Below, piece after piece: positions 34,715 to 41,828 of a stretch of 41,828 nucleotides of DNA (the first letter of the stretch is position 1; every line of letters begins with the position of its first letter). Made by a program: the position numbers and the translations under genes. Location of the stretch: positions 1 through 41,828 of the forward strand of contig CACYHU010000011.1 of the NCBI GenBank assembly GCA_902774215.1. The letters are read 5' to 3'. This DNA comes from an uncultured Chloroflexota bacterium (lineage in GTDB: Bacteria; Chloroflexota; Anaerolineae; Anaerolineales; Anaerolineaceae). The notes beneath the pieces are model-generated. The model searched no databases. It was not told the origin of the DNA and was given only the letters and a program-made list of their open reading frames with translations.

Positions 34715-35383
34715 CTGGAATACGGCTTTGAATTTGATTATTCAAAGGAACAGAGCGTCTTTGTCCAAAAAATGATTCCCCAGCGGCTCGGAAACGGGTT
34801 TTCCTTCCTGATGAAAGAGGAGAACCGGGAGCTGGCGAACCGGTTCAACGAAGCGATCCACGCCATGAAGGAAGACGGCACGATGGACAGACTGGCGGCA
34901 GAGTATATCGACGAGGTGAAAGCCGGCGATCCCGCCGGGATACCGATCCCGCAGATCGACGGTGCGGAAACGATCAGTGTTGCCGTAACCGGTGACCTGC
35001 CCCCGATGGACTATATTTCCGCGGATGGCAAGCCCGCCGGTTTTAACACCGCCGTGCTGGCGGAAATCTCACGCAGGATCGGCATGAACATCAATATCGT
35101 AGATGTGGACAGTGCTGCGCGATCCCTCGCTCTGGAAAGCGGCCTGGCCGACGTCGTTTTCTGGACCCGGACGGTCCTTATCACGAAACCGTTCTCCGGC
35201 CGCCCCGCTAATGATCCGCCTTACATGAAAGACCTGACAGAGGAAGAGCAGGAGCTTTTCAGGGAAATGAGGGAAATATCGAGCATCGACGATTACGTGT
35301 ATGCCGATATTCCGGAAGGGACCATCAACACGGAAGTGTATTTCACAGACGTGATCGTTCCGGTCATGATGAAAAGGCAGTAA
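34715..35383 (+). pseudogene. 5'-truncated copy of the permuted solute-binding protein
   Basis: Homology to the gene at 33639 starts abruptly after an in-frame TAG (34712-34714) with LEYGFEFDYSKEQSVFVQKM, corresponding to VEFGKDYSNQFEEILTERM of the full copy (about residue 120), and runs to the normal end NTEVYFTDVIVPVMMKRQ. The signal peptide and the first 120 residues are missing. A short protein could start at ATG 34772 (203 residues) but would not be exported. The rest is well preserved (FSFLMKEENRELANRFNEAI, ETISVAVTGDLPPMDYISA, PAGFNTAVLAEISRR), so the truncation is recent or the piece serves as material for recombination with its neighbour. An imperfect AACCGC/GCGGTT hairpin lies just before it (34662-34695). 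Confidence 0.75.
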
Positions 35384-35515
35384 GAACAGGATCCCGGCAG
35401 ACCCGGAGCAAATGTGTGCCGCTTCGGGTCTGTTGTTACCGGTCAAAGATTCATGCTGTCGGATACCCTGACATCATGTTTTCTTACCACCACATTCAAT
35501 GCACCTGGAGGTTTA

Positions 35516-36787
35516 ATGAAAATGCGAATTACTGACGGAGATGCTCTGCATCTGATCGGCGGATATGGGCTAGGAATAGATTACACCGTCCGGCTGAGTC
35601 TGCGTCTGCTTGATGAAATTGATCCGGATATCCTTGCCCGCGCTGTTGAGAAAACGCAGCAGCGCTTCCCTTACCTGAACCTTCGGGTCCGAAAAGACGA
35701 ACAGGATTTTTATGCTGAGGAAAATCCGGCTCCCATCGTCATTCACCATACTGATGAAAAAATCAGCCTCGGTACACCGGGATCCAATTATCATATCTGG
35801 AGTGTATGTTACAATGCCGACCGTCTGCACCTGGATATTTCCCATGGTTTTCTGGACGGTACCGGTATGTACAATGTCCTGAGAACGCTTCTGTATTATT
35901 ACTGCGCGGAGCGTTACGGCGTAACAGACCATAGCGGCATACTCACACTTGAAGACCCGATCCTTCCGGAGGAAAGCAGGGACCCTGCTGATGAGATGCC
36001 GGACATGGACCTTTCCAAAGTGGCAATTCCTGAAAGGCCGGCAGCCTTTTCCCTGACCGAAGATGCCGGACTTACGCCTTCGGAACCGATCCTTCGGGAC
36101 ATAATTATCCCGGAAGAGGCGTTCGTACGTTTTTCTTCAGCCCACGATGCCAGCCCGGGAACGATGATTTCAATTCTGATGTCCCGCACGATCGATAAAC
36201 TGTTTCCGGAACGCACAGCGCCGCTTACCAACTCCTATGTCATCAACGCAAGACCGATGGTCGGGAAGCTTTTGACCCATCATAATTGCGTCCGGACTGT
36301 CATATTTACCTACACAGACCGCATCAAAGCCATGCCCTTTGACCGGCAGTGTACAGTGCATCGGGGAACGACCTTTATTCAGAGCGACACCGGTAAGGTC
36401 TTCGGACAGATCATGGTGTCAGCAAACCAAAGACGCATGGTCGATAAAATGGCTCCGACCGCTGAAGGGAAAAAACAGATTTTTGCCAAAATGCTGAATA
36501 AAGGCAACAGTTTGTTCACTTATATGGTCAGCTATGTCGGGCAATGGCGCTGGCAGCAGCTTTCTCCCTATATTCTTGAATTCTGGACACATGTTCCGAA
36601 CGTTAACAACCTGCTGACAGAGATCGCCGCAGTCAACGGAAAAATTTTCCTCTCGCTCCATCAGAATTTCAAAGAAGATACGGTCCTGAATTGTTTCCTC
36701 CGGCAGCTGGATGAAAACAGTATTTCATACACTGTAAAACCGCCCTGTCCGAATGATAACCCCCGCTTCCCCGAACCGGATATATGA
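35516..36787 (+). CDS. Condensation/acyltransferase-superfamily protein, copy 1
   Basis: A 423-residue cytoplasmic protein of the CoA-dependent acyltransferase/condensation superfamily, which joins acyl groups to alcohols or amines. It has the active-site pattern HxxxDG in LDISHGFLDGTGMYNVL, preceded by RFPYLNLRVRKDEQDF, the usual start of the fold, and a DFGWG-like region is not obvious. It is paralogous to the minus-strand gene at 40136 (the same RFPY and HxxxDG blocks, the same length). No carrier-protein or adenylation domain is present in the window, so it is not a standard NRPS module. ATG 35516 is chosen because GGAGG lies 5 bases before it; the open frame reaches back to 35414. It is convergent with the 1029-residue gene. 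Substrate unknown. Confidence 0.75.
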   Translation: MKMRITDGDALHLIGGYGLGIDYTVRLSLRLLDEIDPDILARAVEKTQQRFPYLNLRVRKDEQDFYAEENPAPIVIHHTDEKISLGTPGSNYHIWSVCYNADRLHLDISHGFLDGTGMYNVLRTLLYYYCAERYGVTDHSGILTLEDPILPEESRDPADEMPDMDLSKVAIPERPAAFSLTEDAGLTPSEPILRDIIIPEEAFVRFSSAHDASPGTMISILMSRTIDKLFPERTAPLTNSYVINARPMVGKLLTHHNCVRTVIFTYTDRIKAMPFDRQCTVHRGTTFIQSDTGKVFGQIMVSANQRRMVDKMAPTAEGKKQIFAKMLNKGNSLFTYMVSYVGQWRWQQLSPYILEFWTHVPNVNNLLTEIAAVNGKIFLSLHQNFKEDTVLNCFLRQLDENSISYTVKPPCPNDNPRFPEPDI

Positions 36788-36830
36788 TCCTGTTCCCGGA
36801 ACGTACAACTGTAATCTGACCCTTTCGGGT

Positions 36831-36876
36831 CTGAATATTCGTATCATCAACGGAATGATTCAACAGCTTATACAGG
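36831..36876. repeat. 46-bp intergenic repeat, copy 2
   Basis: Matches copy 1 (27359-27404) at 40 of 46 positions, same orientation and no gaps. Differences are two adjacent bases near the left end and four single substitutions. It lies in the 99-base gap between convergent genes, just after a short hairpin (GACCC TTTC GGGTC, 36818-36831). The long inverted repeats next to copy 1 are not present here. Confidence 0.7.
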
Positions 36877-36886
36877 CTCCGATCAT

Positions 36887-39800
36887 TCAGTCCAATTCGA
36901 TTATCGGATTTTGACTCAAATCAGAAACGAATACTTCATGAATGTATCCTTCCAGTTTCTCTGTAAACTGTGATCCTTTGGCAATTTTCTCGAAAGCTTC
37001 CGGAACGGCATCTCCGGTTCTTTTCATCGGGCTTCTTTTGTCTTCTGTTCTGGCCGCTCTGCCCAAATTGAAGACATTATCTATCCAGTCCTTTTTTATC
37101 ACAACCATCAGCTTTTCCAGGAGTTCTTTTTCACTGATCTCCGGCGTTGCCTTTTTGATTCCTCTGATCACTGCTTTCATCTCATCCGGTTTGCGCTGGA
37201 TACATGTCACCATATCATTTTCCAGCCATGGCTGTAACTTATTTTTATCTTGAACCTCTTCGAAGGTAAATTCGTTCTCGAGCCGGTCTGTGACGCCTCC
37301 GAAGATTTTTTCCAGAATCAGTGATTTATAGACGCCGGAAGGCCCAAAACTCAACATAGGACCGGTGATTTTCTCCTTCTGTTCAAGCTTCTCAAGAGAA
37401 AAGGCATAATTAACATCCTGCTGGTTATAGGAATTTTTCTCAAGCATATATCTGTGGGCAGCATCATATTGCCAGGCCAGGCTGACAATGCGCTCCAGCT
37501 TTTGATACTGTGCTTCCTCATCCTTCGTTCTGTTTTTCTTTCTCCTGAGTTCCTGAAGAAGCGATGCATTATCAATTGCCTTATGCGGCGATTTATAGAT
37601 TTGAAGATAAGCTTCATAACGGCTGGGTGTTAATTTAGCCGTCACTTTTTTCTTTTCATTGTTTTCCTTCTTTTCATATTTGACATCGATCACCTTCGAA
37701 TCCATTTTCGCCCGTATATTTTTCAGATCACCCCCGGCGTCTTTTCCGAGGTCGACATCCTCATATAAATCATCAACCATTTTGATCCCATACTCTAAAA
37801 GTGAGATCATATGCATGATCGGCAGATGAAGACGCGCGTCATTCTTAAAAAAGCTGAAAAGCAGCGTATTCAGATCATTGACCTCTTTTTCAAGTGCACT
37901 CCTTGCATTCCGTAAATTCTCCGGACCAGTTCTTATATCATCTCTCACCTGATTCAGCGGTGTGCCGTAATTATTGATCTGCCCAAGGATCACTGCCGCA
38001 TCTTTATCAATTCCCGGCGTTCCGCATAATTCCTCTATTGAGCTTTTCCGGGTCACTTCCAGTATCTTATGTATCAGGGAATTGCTTTCATTTTCGATCG
38101 CACCGCGGATATTTGAAGAAATTAATTCCGGTTTTAAAATCGGAGCATCTCCGCTTGAGCCCGCGCTGCTGCCTGCTTTCGGTCCGTCCGGATCTATGCT
38201 CGCAGTTCCGATATATTGCCTTGAGCCGATCGTTCCGGTCTCTTCCCCTTCCAGCCGCCGCATATTTTCCGCGGCCGCATTCGGCAGATCGGCTTTGTTT
38301 ATGTATCCCCCTTTGCTTTCAGCCAGAGATTCTTTGTAGTTCCGGTAATCCTGCTGGTTGATCCGCTTATTTCCTTCGCCGCCGTAATTCAGATCTTCTT
38401 CTTTCCCGAGACGCGCGAACCGCTTTTCTACTGATGCCTTTGCGGTATTTTCAGAAGATTTCGCTGCGAACATTGCGAAATTGATCAGTGAAGAAAATCC
38501 CGGTGTTTCCTGTTCAAAGATCGCATCCCCGGCCGGTATTCCCGCTTCGTGCTGGATCATGTCCTTGACGAAGGTGGTACAGTTCCTGTTAAAAGTGTTG
38601 TAACCTTTATCCGCGTAAGTCTCAGAGGCTTTCAGAACGGCATTGACCTGTTTGGCAGTCGCCGGAAAAGTCCTGCTGATCGTATATGCGTTTCCTCTTT
38701 CATTTTTTAATTGTCCGGGGATCCGTGCATCGCCTGTCATTGCAAGAGACCCCTGCGTGGTCTCCTGACTTCCCGGGAAGAAACCGTATCTGAGGTTGTA
38801 GCGCTCATAACGGTTGCTTCTCAGGCTGTACCGGCTGTATTCGATCCCCAATCCGGCATGACCCGGATCAGTGCCGTTCACGCTCTTATCCTCGGCTTCC
38901 TTGCCCTGTCTGATATAAATCGAAATTTTTGGTGCCAGCGGCTTCCCGTTTTTATCTTCAGCCTGTCCGGCGGTCAATCGGGACCAGACAGTCGGAATGC
39001 GTCGGAAATCGGCCAGAATATCATCCTTACCGTCAGGGCCTTTTTGGTATGTTTCTCCGTTCCAGCCCGGAATAAGGTCATGTCTGCGTTCATCCTGCTC
39101 GATTTCCGGTACATTCGTATCTTTGGATTGCCCCCGTCTGTACATGCTGCGGTACTTTGAACTGAACGCACGCTTGAATATTGCGCCGACCCAGTTAAGA
39201 GCTGCTCCGAGCGTACTTCCCGCAAAAATGGCGAGATTGGTCAAAAAACGGCTGAAGCGACCGCCTTTGTTTCGTTTGTCCAGTTTTTGGACCGCGATAT
39301 TCAGTCCGGCTATCCGCTCCTGGGTCTGGCTGACCTTTTTCAGATCGTCGTCCTTTTTTTTGCTTTTTTTTGTACTGCCGGCCCGCCAACTGTCGGGGTC
39401 TATCTTCTTCCCGCCCTGTTGCTTCAGGGAGTTGCCATCCTCAAGATCAAGGAGACCTTCCTTATAAAAATCCGCCTCATTTCCCTCAATCTGCAGCTTT
39501 TCCTGCAGATCCGCAGGATCCTCGTAAAATATCTGCCTGGCCGGTTTGTCTCCGGGATACAGGTTTTTCGCAGGATCTTTTTTCCCGTACTCTTTTGCTG
39601 TCGAATTTTTGACTTCCTTATTTGCTTCTTTTTTTACTTCCTTTTTTACATCCTTTTTGACTTCGGTAAGAAAACCTCCGAAAAGCTCATCTTTATCGTC
39701 CTCTTCGTTATCAATGTTTTTCTGAACCGCAGGCGCCTTTTTATTTTCTTCAGCCGGTGCTTTATCCGCGTTATTGATAATATCGTCAAATGAACCGAAT

Positions 39801-39976
39801 AAATCGTTGTCGTTTTCTTCAGATGCAAGAAGCAATTTGCCTGCATTCTCATTGCCGGTATTCAGTATGGAATTTTTGATGTTTTCACCGGAAGCCTTTT
39901 TTTTATTTTCTGCTTCTATTTCTTTACGGACATCTTTGTTTTTGCTTCCGTTATTTTGATTCTGACTGCGAAACAT
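36887..39976 (-). CDS. Large protein with His-then-Cys LRAT/permuted NlpC-P60-like domain
   Basis: A 1029-residue protein I do not recognise as a whole. Residues 1-240 are very polar and low-complexity, with a repeated motif (NDLFGSFDD near 58, DELFGGFL near 97) and KKEVKKE stretches. A single hydrophobic helix follows (about 244-270, LTNLAIFAGSTLGAALNWVG). Residues about 340-480 look like a papain-type domain in the permuted order: GHAGLGIEYSRY (candidate His 373), then YNLRYGFFPG and YNTFNRNCTTFVKDMI (candidate Cys 466). This His-then-Cys order is that of LRAT/permuted NlpC-P60 enzymes, which cut or transfer amide or acyl groups. The C-terminal half is helical and charged, with no known motif. 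There is no signal peptide. A TATAAT lies upstream on the minus strand. Effector, toxin or envelope enzyme are all possible. Confidence 0.6.
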   Translation of the reverse strand: MFRSQNQNNGSKNKDVRKEIEAENKKKASGENIKNSILNTGNENAGKLLLASEENDNDLFGSFDDIINNADKAPAEENKKAPAVQKNIDNEEDDKDELFGGFLTEVKKDVKKEVKKEANKEVKNSTAKEYGKKDPAKNLYPGDKPARQIFYEDPADLQEKLQIEGNEADFYKEGLLDLEDGNSLKQQGGKKIDPDSWRAGSTKKSKKKDDDLKKVSQTQERIAGLNIAVQKLDKRNKGGRFSRFLTNLAIFAGSTLGAALNWVGAIFKRAFSSKYRSMYRRGQSKDTNVPEIEQDERRHDLIPGWNGETYQKGPDGKDDILADFRRIPTVWSRLTAGQAEDKNGKPLAPKISIYIRQGKEAEDKSVNGTDPGHAGLGIEYSRYSLRSNRYERYNLRYGFFPGSQETTQGSLAMTGDARIPGQLKNERGNAYTISRTFPATAKQVNAVLKASETYADKGYNTFNRNCTTFVKDMIQHEAGIPAGDAIFEQETPGFSSLINFAMFAAKSSENTAKASVEKRFARLGKEEDLNYGGEGNKRINQQDYRNYKESLAESKGGYINKADLPNAAAENMRRLEGEETGTIGSRQYIGTASIDPDGPKAGSSAGSSGDAPILKPELISSNIRGAIENESNSLIHKILEVTRKSSIEELCGTPGIDKDAAVILGQINNYGTPLNQVRDDIRTGPENLRNARSALEKEVNDLNTLLFSFFKNDARLHLPIMHMISLLEYGIKMVDDLYEDVDLGKDAGGDLKNIRAKMDSKVIDVKYEKKENNEKKKVTAKLTPSRYEAYLQIYKSPHKAIDNASLLQELRRKKNRTKDEEAQYQKLERIVSLAWQYDAAHRYMLEKNSYNQQDVNYAFSLEKLEQKEKITGPMLSFGPSGVYKSLILEKIFGGVTDRLENEFTFEEVQDKNKLQPWLENDMVTCIQRKPDEMKAVIRGIKKATPEISEKELLEKLMVVIKKDWIDNVFNLGRAARTEDKRSPMKRTGDAVPEAFEKIAKGSQFTEKLEGYIHEVFVSDLSQNPIIELD

Positions 39977-40135
39977 ATGTCACCCTTGAATATTTTGATG
40001 AAACATTATATTATTTTATCATTAAAAAATATATCTTTCATCGATTTTTTCCGGTTCAGTAAAAAAAACAACAGCACATTCGGCGGAAAGACGCAGCCTG
40101 ACAAAAGAAAGCATCAAATCATTATATGGTGCCCC

Positions 40136-41398
40136 TTATATGGTAACACCTTCCAGATCGTCATATCGTACACCGCACAGACGCAATGGTCCGCTGCGGA
40201 TAATTTCACCGTTGATCCCGGCTTTTTCAAGTTCCTGCATGAAAGCTTTGACTAAATTATCCGATGAGAATTTTTGATTAAATGACACAAAAAAACTGTG
40301 ATTGATGCAGAATACTTCGCAGAGTACATCGATCACTCCCGGCTCTGCAACAGCGAATACCTCCCTGATAAAGGGATCCAGAGGACCGAAGGTTCTGCTG
40401 TTAATATAGGAAACCGAGACAGTTCCTCTGGGCTTTCCGACTGATTTTTTTATCAGATCAGCCTTCATCTGCAGGGAAGGGATCTGTTTCATCCGTTCAT
40501 GCCCGATTTTTCTCATTTTCATGAAATACAGCGAATTCTCCGGTTGTGCCTGGAGCATAAGCTGTCCTCTGGCAATGGTACATGATTTCATGATGTCATC
40601 GTCTTCACGCTTTTTCGGAAAACTGATTTCAGCGGTGTTTGCGAACATCCGGTAATTCTCAAAGTTTCCCAGAAGTGCCTTGTGATCGATAGCAATATCA
40701 GCGATGATCGTTTTCTCACTGTCTGGATCGTTCCGGCGGATCGCTTTGGCCAAAAGGACGGAGATCACCACATTCGGGCTGCCGTCATTATCACGGCAAT
40801 AGCACATCACCTGGTCTTCCGGCAGCTTCAGATAAAAAACCTGCCAGTCATCTCTCCTTCCCTGTTCCAGCCTGTAAAAATCCGCTGCCTGTTCCTTTTG
40901 TATAAGCGGCGCATCCGCGGAATCGATATCCAGATCCGCAAAAGGATCTCCGGTTTCCCTTTCGGGAATGATATCTCCCGGCAGGCGAAAACCGGCCGGG
41001 TCAAATACCTGACCGGTCTTTTTGCTGAGATAGCAGAAAAGGATGCTTTTGAAAAAAGGCAGAAAACCCGGGCCATCGGATATGGAATGGCACATCTCCA
41101 GAGCGAGCCGGTTCCCTTCATATTTGACTGCAGCCAGGTGGTAATTTGCCTCCCGGGAGCATAGATCGATCGGATCCCAGGTGTTCCGTACGGTTATCGG
41201 CAGCGGATTGGGTACGGGGATCAGGTCATTTCCCTCCGCCTTGGCCCGTACATAAAAATAAGGGAAGCGTTCGCGCAGGGATTCAACAGCTTCCCGCAGC
41301 AGATCACCGTCGATCGGTTCATACAATGTGGCCGTAAATCCCATGGTATTGGGATTTTCCGGTGAACATATAAACATATTTGGATCGTAATATTCCAT
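40136..41398 (-). CDS. Condensation/acyltransferase-superfamily protein, copy 2
   Basis: A 420-residue protein, paralogous to the gene at 35516. It shares the fold start ERFPYFYVRAKAEGNDLIPV and the active-site block LALEMCHSISDGPGFLPFF with intact HxxxDG. The end is LVKAFMQELEKAGI, matching VLNCFLRQLDENSI of the other copy. Outside these blocks the two are clearly diverged. It is encoded on the minus strand, 159 bases upstream of the 1029-residue gene and in the same direction, so both could share a transcript, although the gap holds a TATAAT of its own. There is no signal peptide, so it should act in the cytoplasm. The acyl donor and acceptor are unknown; no carrier domain is present in the window. 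Confidence 0.75.
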   Translation of the reverse strand: MEYYDPNMFICSPENPNTMGFTATLYEPIDGDLLREAVESLRERFPYFYVRAKAEGNDLIPVPNPLPITVRNTWDPIDLCSREANYHLAAVKYEGNRLALEMCHSISDGPGFLPFFKSILFCYLSKKTGQVFDPAGFRLPGDIIPERETGDPFADLDIDSADAPLIQKEQAADFYRLEQGRRDDWQVFYLKLPEDQVMCYCRDNDGSPNVVISVLLAKAIRRNDPDSEKTIIADIAIDHKALLGNFENYRMFANTAEISFPKKREDDDIMKSCTIARGQLMLQAQPENSLYFMKMRKIGHERMKQIPSLQMKADLIKKSVGKPRGTVSVSYINSRTFGPLDPFIREVFAVAEPGVIDVLCEVFCINHSFFVSFNQKFSSDNLVKAFMQELEKAGINGEIIRSGPLRLCGVRYDDLEGVTI

Positions 41399-41828
41399 TT
41401 ACTACCTTTCAATCCTTCCGAAAGACTAAACAAACAGTGCTCTTCATTTTTTCTGTCTGATTGAAAATTTAATTTTTCTTCCGGTAATTCTTTAATAATA
41501 AAAACCCTTCATGAATTTAGTTAAATTTACCATATTTAATTACATCCTTCTTGCTTTTATCCGTAAAATGGTACCAAACCGGTTCTTTTTCATGTTTATA
41601 AGCGGGAGCCCTGGCCCTAACCACATTTTCAAACTTTTGTCAACCGCCAATTTCGGCTTTTTTTTATTGTTAATTAGGTCATCGCTGCCTATCTTCAATA
41701 ACTAAAGCATCATTCATTTAGTATGTTATAAGGAGTATATGGAGAGAGACTAAGATAATTAAATTACTGTTGGTATCGAATTTGGTTGATCCGAGTACAG
41801 TACTGTCTAAAATAATCGGCAATCTCCA
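41399..41828. other. AT-rich region without a clear gene; possible gene start at right edge
   Basis: 430 bases without a convincing coding region. The left part is the upstream region of the minus-strand acyltransferase gene. Near the right edge, AAGGAG (41730-41735) precedes an ATG whose frame stops after four codons (ATG GAG AGA GAC TAA). In another frame an open reading frame runs from 41722 to the edge (KIIKLLLVSNLVDPSTVLSK), without an ATG in the window. A gene may begin here in the plus direction, but I cannot assign it. Confidence 0.35.

Noticed and set aside
36887-39976. P-loop in the large protein (FGPSGVYKS)
   Set aside because: It lacks the GK[ST] core and no Walker B follows, so a nucleotide-binding claim is not supported.
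41511-41705. 64-codon frame in the right-hand gap
   Set aside because: It is Phe/Ile/Leu-rich as expected of translated AT-rich DNA, with no ribosome binding site.

Overview
The window looks like a chromosomal segment of a Chloroflexota bacterium of the Anaerolineae type, possibly host- or gut-associated. This is inferred from gene content, not from a marker gene. The clues are two very large membrane proteins with the YYY motif of the Chlor_Arch_YYY (DUF2298) family next to an Agl23-like GT-C protein, a pairing known mainly from Chloroflexi and Archaea, and NBR1-type Ig-like domains on a solute-binding protein. No phage, integrase, transposase or CRISPR array was seen.

Left block (1-17697, all minus strand). 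It holds the start of leuS, two tandem alanine tRNAs (GGC and CGC) with a near-consensus promoter and a terminator, a Nudix hydrolase, a sensor-kinase-like protein and cytidylate kinase. A tightly packed surface-glycan module follows: an Agl23-like GT-C protein, two YYY membrane proteins, a GT39-like protein, a GT4 glycosyltransferase and a flippase-like membrane protein. lepA and an AraC-family regulator close the block.

Middle block (17860-27126, plus strand). Divergent from the AraC gene is a sugar or polyol (inositol-like) module: a Gfo/Idh/MocA dehydrogenase, a TIM-barrel isomerase and a complete CUT2 (ribose-type) ABC transporter. Two orphan solute-binding proteins follow. One is a family-3 protein fused to Ig-like domains. 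The other is an oligopeptide-binding protein whose C-terminal segment sits at its N-terminus, an apparent circular permutation.

Right block (27127-41398). It starts with an AEC transporter that appears frameshifted near its start, divergent from an XRE-receiver response regulator and a LytS-like kinase. Next is an amino-acid-type ABC system with two intact solute-binding proteins and one truncated one, all of a circularly permuted family-3 type. Its ATPase carries a C-terminal RsbW-like domain. The block ends with two paralogous condensation-type acyltransferases flanking a 1029-residue protein that contains a His-then-Cys (LRAT/permuted NlpC-P60-like) domain. A 46-bp repeat occurs in two convergent intergenic regions, one of them beside very strong inverted repeats.

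The best candidate for an undescribed system is the region 30813-35383: permuted binding proteins, a single permease and an ATPase-RsbW fusion, probably controlled by the neighbouring two-component pair. The permuted OppA-like protein is a second, independent case of the same topological change.
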